DNA of 64,000 bases from Actinomycetospora sp. TBRC 11914 (GCF_012933465.1 NZ_JABBND010000001.1:682001-746000), one strand, 5' to 3'; counted from the stretch's first letter, positions 25,802 through 35,768 are shown. A program made the numbers and translations. The notes: generated by a model not told the origin, from the sequence alone.

Positions 25802-27342
25802 CAGTAGGCCGCGCAGAACTCCACCAGCGTCCGCGCCGCGAACCCGGTGGCGCCCTTGGCGACCTCCTCGTGCGGGGAGTCGCAGCGGGCGGGCCCGGCG
25901 ATGTCGAGGTGCACCCACGGCAGGCCGGCGGTGAAGCGCTGCAGGAACAGCGCCGCGACGATCCCGCCCGGTCCGGGTGGGGCCTGGCGCACGTCGGCGA
26001 GCGTGGAGTCGACGTCGGAGGTGTGCGCGTCCGCCAGCGGCATCGGCCACCACGCCTCGCCGGTCGACGACCCGGCGTCGACGATCCGGCGCCGGAGGTC
26101 CTCCGAGGTCGCGAACAGCCCGCCGGTGCGCGTCCCGAGGGCCACCTTCATCGCCCCGGTCAGCGTCGCCACGTCGACCATGACGTCGGGGGCGAGGGTC
26201 GCGACGGCCCAGCCCAGGGCGTCGGCGAGCACCATCCGGCCCTCGGCGTCGGTGTTGGTGACCTCGGAGGTCCGGCCGTCGTAGTGGCGGACCACGTCGC
26301 CCGGCCGGTACGCCGAGCCCGAGACGTGGTTCTCGGCGAGCGGGACCAGTCCGGTGACCCGCACCGGCAGCTCCAGGGTCGCGACCGCCGCGAGCGCCCC
26401 GACGACGGCGGCGCCGCCGGAGCAGTCGGTGCGCATGTCCGCCATGCCGGCGTTCGGCTTGATCGAGATGCCGCCGGTGTCGAAGGTGATGCCCTTGCCG
26501 ACGAGCACCACGTGCCGGCCGGCGCCCGCCGGGGACCAGGAGATCTCGAGGAACCGCGGGGGGCGCGACGAGCCGCCGCCGACGGCGAGCACGCCGCCGA
26601 AGCCCTGCTCGGCCAGCCACGACTCGTCCCGCACGGCGAGCTCGAGCCCCGGTACGGCGCCGAGCAGTGCCGTCGCCTCGTCGGCGAACCAGGCCGGCGA
26701 CTTCGCACCCGACGGGGTGTCGGCGAGGTCGCGCGCGGTGGCCGTGGCGCGGGCGAGGACGAGCGCGCGCTCGACGGCGGGCCGGGACGCGTCGGGGACG
26801 GCGACGCGAACCGTCGGTGGTGCCGCCTGCGGGCTCGACTTCACCCCGAAGCGGTGCGACCCGAGCAGCAGCCCGGTGGCCAGGGAGGCCCAGGCGGCGT
26901 CGTCGTCGGGACCGGGCTGGCCGTCGTCGGGGGTGACGAGCACGCGGGCGACGGCGTCGTCGTCGCCCTCGACGGCGCCGTAGAGCGCGCCGGGGTCGGT
27001 CCGCCCGGACACCACGCGGACCGCGGCGGCCCCCGCGGCACGCCAGTCGGACGCCGACCCCGCGCCGGCGCCGACCAGCCAGCGCCCCGCGCCGTCGTCG
27101 GGAGGCAGGGCGGCGACCGCGCCCGCGGAGGCGACCCAGCCGCTGGGCGTCGCCTCCGGGGCGGCCACGGACTCCCCGGCGGCGTCCGCGGTGCGGCGCA
27201 GCAGGACGACCGCGTCGCCGGCCGGGCCGGTGCCCGGGTCGACGCAGACGACGTCGGCGAGCGGTGTCGGGAGGGAGGGCTGCGCGAAGGGCGTGCCGGG
27301 GGCCGGGCCGCCGGTCACGTCCGGGCCCGTCGTGGTGGTCAC
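25801..27342 (-). CDS. pepA: leucyl aminopeptidase (M17)
   Basis: A 513-residue M17 peptidase. The catalytic C-domain has VVLVGKGITFDTGGISIKP (metal-binding Lys and Asp), MRTDCSGGAAVVGAL, and NTDAEGRMVLADAL (the M17 signature NTDAEGR with metal Asp/Glu and catalytic Arg). The N-domain is poorly conserved, as usual. It should remove N-terminal residues from peptides in the cytoplasm as a hexamer. Start GTG 27342 lies 4 nt after the DUF3117 stop, suggesting coupling; an upstream start would overlap that gene. Confidence 0.92.
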   Translation of the reverse strand: MTTTTGPDVTGGPAPGTPFAQPSLPTPLADVVCVDPGTGPAGDAVVLLRRTADAAGESVAAPEATPSGWVASAGAVAALPPDDGAGRWLVGAGAGSASDWRAAGAAAVRVVSGRTDPGALYGAVEGDDDAVARVLVTPDDGQPGPDDDAAWASLATGLLLGSHRFGVKSSPQAAPPTVRVAVPDASRPAVERALVLARATATARDLADTPSGAKSPAWFADEATALLGAVPGLELAVRDESWLAEQGFGGVLAVGGGSSRPPRFLEISWSPAGAGRHVVLVGKGITFDTGGISIKPNAGMADMRTDCSGGAAVVGALAAVATLELPVRVTGLVPLAENHVSGSAYRPGDVVRHYDGRTSEVTNTDAEGRMVLADALGWAVATLAPDVMVDVATLTGAMKVALGTRTGGLFATSEDLRRRIVDAGSSTGEAWWPMPLADAHTSDVDSTLADVRQAPPGPGGIVAALFLQRFTAGLPWVHLDIAGPARCDSPHEEVAKGATGFAARTLVEFCAAY

Positions 27343-27346
27343 CCGA

Positions 27347-27514
27347 TCAGGAGGAGACGGAGGTGAGCGCCTCCCGCAGGTCACTCGCCTCGTCGGCGGT
27401 CATCTCCACGACGAGCCGGCCCCCACCCTCGAGCGGCACGCGCATGACGATGCCGCGCCCCTCCTTGGTGACCTCGAGGGGACCGTCACCGGTCCGGGGC
27501 TTCATGGCCGCCAT
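27347..27514 (-). CDS. DUF3117 protein (Rv1211-like)
   Basis: A 55-residue protein, MAAMKPRTGDGPLEVTKEGR..., almost invariant across actinobacteria. ATG 27514 is set by a GGAGGGAG site 8 nt upstream; the longer reading from 27613 adds an Arg/Trp-rich piece that is not conserved. The function is unknown. It is followed directly by pepA and lies downstream of tag, as in mycobacteria. Confidence 0.9.
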   Translation of the reverse strand: MAAMKPRTGDGPLEVTKEGRGIVMRVPLEGGGRLVVEMTADEASDLREALTSVSS

Positions 27515-27647
27515 AGTCGTACTCCCTCCACACGGTCGACGGCGGCGCCCGCGCCACCAGCGGTGGGCGTCGTACGCCGCGCGGTGATTCTTCCCCATCC
27601 GGCCGACGCGCACGACACCGGAGCGATCATCGGGCGTGGCGCGGCGG

Positions 27648-28256
27648 TCAGGCGGTCGCCCGGACCCCGCTGCGGAAGCACCCGGCGAGGTGTTCGTCGA
27701 CCATGCCGGTGGCCTGCATCAACGCGTGGGCGGTGGTCGGGCCGACGAAGCGCAGCCCGCGCCGGCGCAGCTCCTTGGCCATCGCCTCGGAGGCGGGCGT
27801 GGTCGCGTTGACGTCGCCGAGGGTCGCCGGTGGAGCGGGCCGCGGGTCGGGTGCGAACGACCACAGCAGCGCGTCGAGTCCCGGGCCCTCGCGCTCGAGC
27901 TCGAGGACGGCCCGGGCGTTGGCGATCGCGGCCTCGATCTTGCGGCGGTTCCGGACGATGCCGGGGTCGGCGAGGAGGCGCTCGACGTCGGCGTCGTCGA
28001 ACGCCGCGACCGCGTCGGCGTCGAACCCCGCGAACGCGGTCCGGAACGTCGGGCGCTTGCGCAGGATGATCAACCACGACAGGCCGGACTGGAACGCCTC
28101 CAGGCACAGCCGCTCGTAGAGCGCGTCGCGGCCGTGGAGCTCGAGGCCCCACTCGGTGTCGTGGTACTCCCGCAGCAGCGGGTCCCCCGAGCCCCAGGGG
28201 CAGCGGGCGACGCCGTCCTCGCCGAGCACGGCACCGTCGGGAACCGCCGCGCTCAC
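27648..28256 (-). CDS. tag: DNA-3-methyladenine glycosylase I
   Basis: A 202-residue HhH-superfamily glycosylase. RCPWGSGDPLLREYHDTEWG (zinc-site Cys and the conserved Y-H-D-x-E-W-G), FEAFQSGLSW-type helix LCLEAFQSGLSWLIILRKR, FRTAFAGFD, GIVRNRRKIEA, and RFVGPTTAHALMQATGMV with the C-terminal His/Cys ligands (VDEHLAGCF). It excises 3-methyladenine from alkylated DNA. GTG 28256 overlaps the SRPBCC stop (GTGA). Confidence 0.93.
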   Translation of the reverse strand: MSAAVPDGAVLGEDGVARCPWGSGDPLLREYHDTEWGLELHGRDALYERLCLEAFQSGLSWLIILRKRPTFRTAFAGFDADAVAAFDDADVERLLADPGIVRNRRKIEAAIANARAVLELEREGPGLDALLWSFAPDPRPAPPATLGDVNATTPASEAMAKELRRRGLRFVGPTTAHALMQATGMVDEHLAGCFRSGVRATA

Positions 28257-28711
28257 GCCCGCCCCGCTTCCGCCGCGCACCGCCGGGCGAGGCGCCGCAG
28301 CGACAGCGCCAGACCGAACCGGAAGAGCGGCGCCACGATCGGCCAGCCCAGCGCCCCCAGCGGGCCCAGCGGCAGGTCCAGCCGCTCGCCCCACTCGAAG
28401 CGCGACGCGTCCGGCCCCCGCTCGACGACGGTGAACGTGCCGGAGCCGCGCACGACGGCGCCGGTGTGCACGACGGTGGCCCGGTGGGGTGGGTCCCACC
28501 CGACCAGGCGCATCGAGTCGGTGACGCCGAGCGGACCGATCCCGGTGGTCGCGGCGAGCTCCGAGCCCACCCCGACCCCGTTCCCGCGGGTGACCCGGAC
28601 CGTGGTGCCCAGCATCCACTCGCCCTGGCCCTCCCAGTCGGTCACCGCCTTCCAGACGAGGTCCTGCGGCGCGTCGATGTCGACGCCGACGGTGATGTCA
28701 CGCGTGGCCAT
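28253..28711 (-). CDS. SRPBCC (START-like) family protein
   Basis: A 152-residue polyketide-cyclase/dehydrase-type fold: ITVGVDIDAPQDLVWKAVTD, WMLGTTVRV, SRFEWGERLDLPLGPLG and a long C-terminal helix. These form hydrophobic ligand pockets; no catalytic residues are evident. It overlaps the DivIVA-like gene by 14 bp upstream and tag by 4 bp downstream, so it is translated in a coupled series. Confidence 0.85.
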   Translation of the reverse strand: MATRDITVGVDIDAPQDLVWKAVTDWEGQGEWMLGTTVRVTRGNGVGVGSELAATTGIGPLGVTDSMRLVGWDPPHRATVVHTGAVVRGSGTFTVVERGPDASRFEWGERLDLPLGPLGALGWPIVAPLFRFGLALSLRRLARRCAAEAGRA

Positions 28712-29132
28712 GGGCGCTGCCCTCCGAGCTGGACGCGGTGCCCGACGGCGTCGCGACGCCGGCGGTGGGGTCGGTGGGCGAGGGGTCGGACGGCGGGCCG
28801 ACGACGTCGGTGAGCGGCTCGGCGTCGTCCTCCGGCGGGGCGGGCGCCGCTCCCTCGTGGACCGCGAGGCGGGCGCGCAGCGCGTCGACCTCGGCGGCGA
28901 GGCGGTCCAGCGCCCAGTCCACCTCGCTCATGCGGTAGCCGCGGAACGCCTGCTGGAAGCGCAGCCCGCGGACGTCGACCGCCGTGAGGTCCCGCGCCGG
29001 CAGGCGCGTCGGTGTGGCGCCCGGCGGCATCGGCTCGAGCTCCTCCCCCCGCCCGGCCAGGAACGCCGTCGCGGCGTAGACGACGGCCGCGACGACCCCG
29101 ACGACGAGGACGTAGACCAGCGCGCTCCCCAT
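28698..29132 (-). CDS. DivIVA-domain membrane protein (Rv1209-like)
   Basis: A 144-residue protein. One N-terminal membrane helix (ALVYVLVVGVVAAVVYAATA) precedes a short DivIVA-type module (LRFQQAFRGYRMSEVDWALD, then a predicted coiled coil LAAEVDALRARL) and a Pro/Ser/Thr-rich tail. The FR-GY-x-x-x-EVD pattern is the DivIVA hallmark that targets curved membranes. Start ATG 29132 is chosen because the longer frame upstream runs through repeat C1. The neighbours gpgS and tag are the same as in mycobacteria. Confidence 0.85.
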   Translation of the reverse strand: MGSALVYVLVVGVVAAVVYAATAFLAGRGEELEPMPPGATPTRLPARDLTAVDVRGLRFQQAFRGYRMSEVDWALDRLAAEVDALRARLAVHEGAAPAPPEDDAEPLTDVVGPPSDPSPTDPTAGVATPSGTASSSEGSAHGHA

Positions 29133-29190
29133 GGGTCGATCGTGGCACGGGGGCCCGACACCCACCGTCAGGTGGCCGGGCCACCCCGCC

Positions 29191-29329
29191 GGCAGCAATG
29201 GCGCATTGCTGCCACCAGATGCCAGGACGGCGCCGCTCACCCACCCGCGGGCCTCGCCCCAGCCGTGGCAGCAATGGCGCATTGCTGCCACCAGATGCCA
29301 GGACGGCGCCGTTCACCGACCCGCGGGCC
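29191..29329. repeat. palindromic repeat family C, two-unit array C1
   Basis: Two ~63-bp units, starting at 29191 and 29267 (76 bp apart), are almost identical. Each has the hairpin ggcagcaat-ggcgc-attgctgcc followed by a shared ggacggcgccg and cccgcgggcc. The second unit contains the gpgS stop codon (29313-29315). The array separates gpgS from the DivIVA-like gene on the minus strand. The same two-unit layout occurs inside the hpnG-ispH gene. Confidence 0.9.
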
Positions 29330-30260
29330 GGCCCGCCGCGGCCGACAGTTCCCGCATCGGGGGCCGGTCGCCGGTGGCGACGTCGTGGACCTCCGGCAGC
29401 CACTGCCCCGCGACCGGCACGAACTGCGTGAGCGGCCGCGGGCCGTCGTCGAGACCCCCGCAGCGGCGCAGGGCGACGTCGAGGACCTCCGCGGCGGTGA
29501 CGCCGAGCGCGCGCAGGCTGCGGTGGCGGTGCTTGCGGACCCCGAGGTCGACCTGGGCGATCGCGTCCAGCCCCCGGGTGGCGTGGGTGTCGAGCAGCAG
29601 CCCGAGCTCGACGCCGTACCCGCCGGCGAACGGCAGCGACTCCAGCAGCGCCCGGCTGCCGGCGTACTCCCCGCCGAGGGGCTGGACGATCCCGGCGAGC
29701 TCCGGGCGCAGCGCGGCCAGGGCCGGGCGGGCGACCAGCTCGGTGACTCGCCCGCCGCCGGTGGCCAGCACGTCGTCCTCGGAGAGGCGCAGCGGGCGGT
29801 GGTAGAAGCCCTTGACCAGCTCGACGCCGGGCACCGTGAGCAGCGGGCCGAGCAGCGAGGTGACGAAGCGGGCGTCGACGTCGACCAGGTCGGAGTCGAG
29901 GTAGACGACGAGGTCGCCGGCGGTCGCGGCGAGCGCCCGCCAGAGCACCTCGCCCTTGCCCGGGCGGACCGCGACGCCGGGGAGCGCCTCCTCCCGGGTC
30001 ACCACCCGGGCGCCGGCGGCCCGGGCCCGCGCGGCGGTGCGGTCGGTGGAGCCCGAGTCCACGACGACGACCTCGTCGACCAGCGCCGGCACCAGCGGCG
30101 TCACCGCGGCGACCACCCCGGCGACGGTGGCCTCCTCGTCGAGCGCGGGCAGCACCACCGCGACGCGCCGCCCGGCCTTCGCCGCGACGAGCTCCGCCGG
30201 GCTCCAGGGCGGGTCGGCCCACGTCCGCGCGGAGAACCACGGCTCGTGGCGGGCCGTCAC
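29313..30260 (-). CDS. gpgS: glucosyl-3-phosphoglycerate synthase
   Basis: A 315-residue GT81 glycosyltransferase that joins glucose from NDP-glucose to 3-phosphoglycerate, the first step of methylglucose lipopolysaccharide synthesis. Features: VAVVLPALDEEATVAGVVAA, VVVDSGSTDRT, RPGKGEVLWRAL, VVYLDSDLVDVD (DXD metal site), and KGFYHRPL with GGGRVTELVARP. GTG 30260 overlaps the stop of the LOG-2 gene (GTGA). The last residues are encoded by repeat C1. Confidence 0.93.
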   Translation of the reverse strand: MTARHEPWFSARTWADPPWSPAELVAAKAGRRVAVVLPALDEEATVAGVVAAVTPLVPALVDEVVVVDSGSTDRTAARARAAGARVVTREEALPGVAVRPGKGEVLWRALAATAGDLVVYLDSDLVDVDARFVTSLLGPLLTVPGVELVKGFYHRPLRLSEDDVLATGGGRVTELVARPALAALRPELAGIVQPLGGEYAGSRALLESLPFAGGYGVELGLLLDTHATRGLDAIAQVDLGVRKHRHRSLRALGVTAAEVLDVALRRCGGLDDGPRPLTQFVPVAGQWLPEVHDVATGDRPPMRELSAAAGRPAGR

Positions 30261-30804
30261 GTCGGCGCCGGCAGCGCCGCCGCGACGGCGTCGAGGGCCG
30301 CGCACGGCGTCGTCGTGCGGACCACCGCGTCCAGCGAGCGTGCCGAGACGAAGCCGGTGCCGGTCAGGTCCTCGACCCAGCGGAGCAGCCCGTCGTAGTG
30401 GCCGCCGGGGTCGCAGAGCACCACCGGCTTGGCGTGCATGCCGAGGTAGCGCGCGGTCCAGGCCTCGAAGAGCTCCTCGAGCGTGCCGAGCCCGCCGGGG
30501 AGCGCGACGACGGCGTCGCAGCGCGCGTCCATCGCGGCCTTGCGCTCGCGCATCCCGTCGACGACGACGAGCTCGTCGGACTCGGTGTCGGCGACCTCGC
30601 GGTCCACGAGGCCCGTCGGGATCACCCCGACGGTGTGCGCGCCCCCGGCCCGGGCCGCCCGCGCGACCTCGCCCATCATCCCGACGCGGCCCCCGCCCGA
30701 GACCAGCGTCCAGCCCCGGGCGGCGAGGTCGGTGCCGAGATCGCGGGCGAGCGCCAGGTGCTCGGGCGCGACCGGCCCGGACGCGCAGAAGACGCAGACC
30801 GCGG

Positions 30805-30808
<4 letters not shown>
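30257..30808 (-). CDS. LOG-family protein, short paralogue
   Basis: A 183-residue Rossmann-fold protein of the lysine-decarboxylase-like/LOG family (TIGR00730): VCVFCASGP, LVSGGGRVGMMGEVARAA (GGG-x-GxM) and ALPGGLGTLEELFEAW (PGGxGTxxE). Such enzymes release the base from cytokinin or purine nucleoside 5'-monophosphates. The longer reading of this frame to 31726 is a shadow of the upstream gene; GTG 30808 overlaps the upstream stop. It is one of two LOG genes in tandem. Confidence 0.9.
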
Positions 30809-31605
<797 letters not shown>

Positions 31606-31716
31606 GGTCGCCAGGGTAGGGACGCACGACCGTGGCGCATGCCCGTGGTCGTCGGTTGGTCACCCGGTGTTGGCCGCATCGCAGTGTGTCCGACCGCCCT
31701 CGACGGGTAACCGGTT

Positions 31717-31736
31717 GAAGAAGCAACTACTTCTTC
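31717..31736. promoter_or_regulatory. inverted repeat upstream of wrbA
   Basis: GAAGAAG-N6-CTTCTTC (31717-31723 / 31730-31736), just downstream of another palindrome AACCGGTT (31709-31716). It is 19 bp before the wrbA ATG. A candidate operator for a redox or quinone-responsive regulator. Confidence 0.4.
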
Positions 31737-31755
31737 GTCTCGGAGGTCCCGCCTG

Positions 31756-32382
31756 ATGGCCACGAAGGTCGCCGTCATCTACTACAGCCAGACCGGCACG
31801 ATCCACCAACTGGCCCAGGAGTACGCGGCCGGCGCCGAGAAGGCCGGCGCCGAGGTGCGCCTGCGCCAGGTCGCCGAGCTCGCCCCGCAGCAGGCGGTCG
31901 ACTCGAACGAGAAGTGGAAGGCCCACCGCGAGGAGTCCGCGAGTGTGCCCGAGGCCACGGCGGACGACGTCCTCTGGGCCGACGCGGTGGTCTTCGGGAC
32001 GCCGACGCGGTACGGGAACGTGGCCGCGCAGCTCAAGCAGTTCATCGACCAGCTCGGGCCGCAGTGGGCGCAGGGCCTGCTCGCCGACAAGGTCTACAGC
32101 GGCTTCACGTCGTCGGCCACGCTGCACGGCGGCCAGGAGTCGACGCTGCTCGCGCTCTACAACACCATCCACCACTTCGGCGGCTTCATCGTCTCGCCGG
32201 GGTACACGGACCCGGTGATGTTCCAGGTCGGGAACCCGTACGGCGTCTCCCACGTCGACGGCCAGGGCGCCATCCCGATCGCCGACGAGACCCGGCAGGC
32301 CGCCCGGTTCGCCGGCGAGCGGGTCACCGGGGTCACCTCGCAGCTGCTCGCCGGGCGGGACGCGGCGCTCGCGGCCAGCTGA
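31756..32382 (+). CDS. wrbA: NAD(P)H:quinone oxidoreductase, WrbA type
   Basis: A 208-residue flavodoxin-like protein: VAVIYYSQTGTIHQLAQEYA (FMN phosphate loop), VVFGTPTRYGNVAAQLKQFI, SGFTSSATLHGGQESTLLAL, HFGGFIVSPGYTDP and YGVSHVDG. These match type IV quinone reductases, which reduce quinones by two electrons with FMN. ATG 31756 has CGGAGGT 8 nt upstream. It converges with dapE across the perfect palindrome D1. Confidence 0.93.
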   Translation: MATKVAVIYYSQTGTIHQLAQEYAAGAEKAGAEVRLRQVAELAPQQAVDSNEKWKAHREESASVPEATADDVLWADAVVFGTPTRYGNVAAQLKQFIDQLGPQWAQGLLADKVYSGFTSSATLHGGQESTLLALYNTIHHFGGFIVSPGYTDPVMFQVGNPYGVSHVDGQGAIPIADETRQAARFAGERVTGVTSQLLAGRDAALAAS

Positions 32383-32396
32383 GCCCCTTCCCCCCG

Positions 32397-32450
32397 CGCA
32401 CGAACGGCCGGTTCGTGACCCTCGATGGTCACGAACCGGCCGTTCGTGCG
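32397..32450. repeat. palindromic repeat family D, copy D1
   Basis: A perfect palindrome with 24-bp arms (32397-32420 and 32427-32450) and a 6-nt loop ctcgat. Each arm is itself near-palindromic around cacgaac-ggccg-gttcgtg. It lies 14 bp after wrbA and 9 bp before the dapE stop: a clear bidirectional terminator candidate. Confidence 0.92.
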
Positions 32451-32459
32451 TTCCCGGGC

Positions 32460-33521
32460 CTACGCCAGATAGCGGCGCAGCGTCTCCGCGCCCGCCGTGA
32501 TGCGGCGGACGTCCACGTGCTCGTCGCGGGTGTGGGCGAGGTTGGGGTCGCCCGGCCCGAAGTTGACCGCGGGGATGCCGAGCGCGGAGAACCGGGAGAC
32601 GTCGGTCCAGCCGTACTTGGCGACCGGCGTCTCCCCGCTCGCCGCCACGAACTTCGCCGCGGCCGGCGCCGACAGCCCCGGCAGCGCGCCCGGCGCGGCG
32701 TCGGTCACGCGGAGCGCGAACCCCGCGAGGACCGCCCGGACGTGGGCCTCGGCGTCGGCGAGCGACCGGTCCGGGGCGAAGCGGAAGTTGACCGTCACCT
32801 CGGCTTCGTCGGGGACGACGTTGCCCGCGACCCCGCCCCCGATGCGCACCGCCTGCAGGCCCTCGCGGTAGACGCAGCCGTCGATGTCGACCTCGCGCGC
32901 CTCGTAGGCCGCCAGCCGGGCCAGCACCGGCGCCGCCGCGTGGATGGCGTTCTCCCCCAGCCACCAGCGGGCCGAGTGGGCGCGCCGCCCGTGCAGGGTC
33001 ACGACGACGCGCATGGTGCCCTGGCAGCCGCCCTCCACCAGGCCCGACGTCGGCTCCCCGAGGATCGCGAGGTCGGCGTCCAGCCAGTCCCGCCGCTCCC
33101 GCTCGACCCGGTTCAGCCCGTTGCGGACGGCCTCGACCTCCTCGCAGTCGTAGAGCACGAGCGTGACGTCGTGCGCCGGCTCGGCCAGGGCCGCCGTCAG
33201 GTGCGCCATGACCGCGACGCCGGCCTTCATGTCGGAGGTCCCGCAGCCGTAGAGGAGGTCGCCCTCGCGGCGGGAGGGCACGTTGTCGGCGATCGGCACG
33301 GTGTCGAGGTGCCCGGCGAGCAGGACGCGCCGGTCGCGCCCGAGGGCGGTGCGCGCGAGCACCGTCTCCCCGCAGCGCACGACCTCGAGGTGCGGCTCCC
33401 GGCGCAGGGCGGTCTCGACGGCGTCGGCGAGCACCTTCTCCTCCCCCGACACGCTGGCGACGTCGACGAGCGCCGCGGTGAGGTCGACGGGATCGGCGTG
33501 CAGGTCGAGGGCGGCGCTCAC
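32460..33521 (-). CDS. dapE: succinyl-diaminopimelate desuccinylase
   Basis: A 353-residue M20 metallopeptidase. [14 protein letters not shown] (first metal His/Asp), [14 protein letters not shown] (bridging Asp), [12 protein letters not shown] (catalytic and metal Glu), AILGEPTSG and HTRDEHVDV (last His) are in order. It should remove succinate from N-succinyl-LL-diaminopimelate in lysine and cell-wall synthesis. GTG start. It is divergent from dapD with a 38-bp gap, as in mycobacteria. Confidence 0.94.
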   Translation of the reverse strand: MSAALDLHADPVDLTAALVDVASVSGEEKVLADAVETALRREPHLEVVRCGETVLARTALGRDRRVLLAGHLDTVPIADNVPSRREGDLLYGCGTSDMKAGVAVMAHLTAALAEPAHDVTLVLYDCEEVEAVRNGLNRVERERRDWLDADLAILGEPTSGLVEGGCQGTMRVVVTLHGRRAHSARWWLGENAIHAAAPVLARLAAYEAREVDIDGCVYREGLQAVRIGGGVAGNVVPDEAEVTVNFRFAPDRSLADAEAHVRAVLAGFALRVTDAAPGALPGLSAPAAAKFVAASGETPVAKYGWTDVSRFSALGIPAVNFGPGDPNLAHTRDEHVDVRRITAGAETLRRYLA

Positions 33522-33546
33522 GGCGCCACCCTAGGAGCCCGGTCGA

Positions 33547-33552
33547 TAGGCT
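33547..33552 (+). promoter_or_regulatory. -10 box, leaderless start of dapD
   Basis: TAGGCT followed by 7 nt and ATG 33560. It lies in the 38-bp gap between divergent dapE and dapD. Confidence 0.55.
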
Positions 33553-33559
33553 GGACGCG

Positions 33560-34540
33560 ATGAGCACCCCGACCGCCCAGACCCCCACCCGCGCCCTCGG
33601 TGTCGGCCTCGCGACCGTGGCGCTCGACGGCACCGTCCTCGACACCTGGTACCCCCTGCCCGAGCTGGCGCAGGACGATCCGGTGAGCGAGGAGCCCGGC
33701 ACCGTCGTGGTCCCCGCCGGAGACCTGGAGCCGTCGCTGGTCGACGCGCTGGGCACGGACGAGGACCGGGGGGTCGAGGTCGTCGCCGTGCGCACCGTCG
33801 CCGACCTCACCGGGCCGCCGGCCAGCGCCCATGACGTGTACCTGCGCCTGCACCTGCTCTCGCACCGTCTCGTCCGGCCGCACGGCGTCGACCTGACCGG
33901 CATCTTCGGGTTGCTCGCGAACGTGGTGTGGACCAACCACGGGCCGTGCCCGGTGCCGGACTTCGAGCGGGTCCGCGCGCGGCTGCGGGGCCGGGGGCCG
34001 GTCACGGTGTACTCGGTGGACAAGTTCCCGCGGATGGTCGACTACGTGATCCCGTCCGGGGTCCGCATCGGCGACGCCGACCGGGTCCGCCTGGGCGCGC
34101 ACCTCGCCGAGGGCACCACCGTGATGCACGAGGGCTTCGTCAACTTCAACGCCGGGACGCTGGGCCACTCGATGGTCGAGGGCCGGGTGTCGGGCGGCGT
34201 GGTCGTGGGGGACGGGACCGACGTGGGTGGCGGCGCGTCGATCATGGGCACGCTCTCCGGCGGCGGCAAGGAGGTCATCTCGCTGGGCGAGCGCTGCCTG
34301 CTCGGCGCGAACGCCGGCGTCGGGATCTCCCTCGGCGACGACTGCGTGGTCGAGGCGGGGCTCTACGTCACCGCCGGGACGCGCGTGACCCTCGACGACC
34401 ACAGCGTCGTGAAGGCGGTGGACCTCTCCGGGCGCTCCGGGCTGCTCTTCCGCCGCAACTCCACGAGCGGCGCCGTCGAGGCGCTGCCGCGCACCGAGGG
34501 CGCGCAGGTCGAGCTGAACGCGGCCCTGCACGCCAACTAG
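33560..34540 (+). CDS. dapD: tetrahydrodipicolinate N-succinyltransferase
   Basis: A 326-residue protein of the actinobacterial DapD type. A unique N-domain ([20 protein letters not shown]) is followed by the [14 protein letters not shown] region and the left-handed beta-helix (hexapeptide repeats: [54 protein letters not shown]). It transfers succinate from succinyl-CoA to tetrahydrodipicolinate. Its stop codon directly abuts repeat A3. Confidence 0.95.
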   Translation: MSTPTAQTPTRALGVGLATVALDGTVLDTWYPLPELAQDDPVSEEPGTVVVPAGDLEPSLVDALGTDEDRGVEVVAVRTVADLTGPPASAHDVYLRLHLLSHRLVRPHGVDLTGIFGLLANVVWTNHGPCPVPDFERVRARLRGRGPVTVYSVDKFPRMVDYVIPSGVRIGDADRVRLGAHLAEGTTVMHEGFVNFNAGTLGHSMVEGRVSGGVVVGDGTDVGGGASIMGTLSGGGKEVISLGERCLLGANAGVGISLGDDCVVEAGLYVTAGTRVTLDDHSVVKAVDLSGRSGLLFRRNSTSGAVEALPRTEGAQVELNAALHAN

Positions 34541-34612
34541 GTGGCCTCCGGCCTTGTGAGCACAAAGTGTCGCTATACCGACACTTAGTGCTCACGAGGC
34601 CGAAGGCCACCT
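34539..34612. repeat. palindromic repeat family A, copy A3
   Basis: Inner arms 34556-34572 and 34579-34595 flank ctatac. The outer arms (aggtggcctccggcctt / aggccgaaggccacct) differ from those of A1 and A2 although the core is the same. It starts at the dapD stop and ends at the stop of the PucR gene. Confidence 0.88.
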
Positions 34613-35768
34613 AATCGCGCCAGGCCAGCGCCAGCATCAACCGCGCCCGCACCGCCGGGTCGTCCAGCGAGTCCCCGAACAGCTCCTGCAGCCGTCCCAT
34701 CCGGTACCGGACGGTCTGCGGGTGCACGTGGAGCTCCTCGGCCATCGCCCGGCGGTCGCCCATGTGCCGCAGCCAGGAGCGCAACGTCTCCCGCAGCCGT
34801 TCCCGCGACGACGGCGCGGACTGCTCGAGCGGGGCGAGGACCTGGTCGCCGAGCGCGTCGAGCAGCCGGCGGTCGCGGTGCACGATGATCGCGTCGAGGT
34901 GGTCGGCGACGAAGACCGGGTCGTCGGAGAGCAGGTGCTCCTTGGTGAGCCGCGCCGCGATCTCGGCGAGGTCGAGGCTGCGGCCCAGCTGCTCGGGCGG
35001 CACGGCGGCGCCGACGGTGGCGTGGGCGCCGCGCAGCAGGCCGGTGAGCGCCGCCCGCTCGGCCGAGCGGGCCCCGTTCGGGACGACCGCGCCGAGCAGC
35101 GGCGGGCGCCGGATCGGCAGTGACCGGGAGTCGAGCCGGGAGAGCGCCCGGCGCCCGGACGCGTCGTCGGGCTCGACGAGCACCACCGACACCTTCTCCG
35201 GCACCGGCCAGTCCGCCCGCCGGGCCGCCGCGCGCACGGCGGCCGGGTCGGTCGACTCGGAGAGCATGAGGTCGACGAGCTCCTCGCGGTGACGCTCGCG
35301 CAGCGCCCCGGCCTCCTCCTGCTCGAGGACGTAGCCGTGGGCGGAGGCCGAGGAGAGCTGGTCGACGAAGAAGAACACCGTCTCGGCCAGGGCGGCGAGC
35401 GCGTCCGGGGCCAGCCCGACCTCGAGCGCCGCCGCGGACACGTGCCGCCAGAAGACCCGGACCCCGATCTGGTAGACGGCGAGCAGGTCCGGGAGGTCGC
35501 GGCCCTCGCGCCACTGCGAGCGGCCGAGGTCCTCGAAGAACTCCCGCTCCGCCGTGCGGTCGGTGGTGTGGTCGTTCGCCTGCGAGACGACACGGCCGAG
35601 CATCGCGAGGACGCCCGCGGTCACCTCCTGCTCGTGCTCGGCGAGGAAGTCCGCGTAGTCGGGCACCCGCTCGGCGAGCGCGTCGCGCACCTCGACCATG
35701 AGAGCAGGGACACGCCGTCCGACGGCCGCGGTGAGGGCGTCGAGCGACGGTGCCGAGATCTCGGACAA
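34611..35768 (-). CDS. PucR/CdaR-type transcriptional regulator
   Basis: A 385-residue protein. An N-terminal helical sensory region (DYADFLAEHEQEVTAGVLAM, FFEDLGRSQWREGRDLPDLL, a RsbT co-antagonist-like module), a GGDEF-like middle, and a C-terminal PucR helix-turn-helix (LRSWLRHMGDRRAMAEELHV, HPQTVRYRMGRLQELFG). It appears to use a TTG start at 35768, with an AGGGTGAGG box overlapping it; the next in-frame start is ATG 35699. It is divergent from the hopanoid operon (158-bp gap) and could regulate it; this is inference. Confidence 0.85.
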   Translation of the reverse strand: MSEISAPSLDALTAAVGRRVPALMVEVRDALAERVPDYADFLAEHEQEVTAGVLAMLGRVVSQANDHTTDRTAEREFFEDLGRSQWREGRDLPDLLAVYQIGVRVFWRHVSAAALEVGLAPDALAALAETVFFFVDQLSSASAHGYVLEQEEAGALRERHREELVDLMLSESTDPAAVRAAARRADWPVPEKVSVVLVEPDDASGRRALSRLDSRSLPIRRPPLLGAVVPNGARSAERAALTGLLRGAHATVGAAVPPEQLGRSLDLAEIAARLTKEHLLSDDPVFVADHLDAIIVHRDRRLLDALGDQVLAPLEQSAPSSRERLRETLRSWLRHMGDRRAMAEELHVHPQTVRYRMGRLQELFGDSLDDPAVRARLMLALAWRD

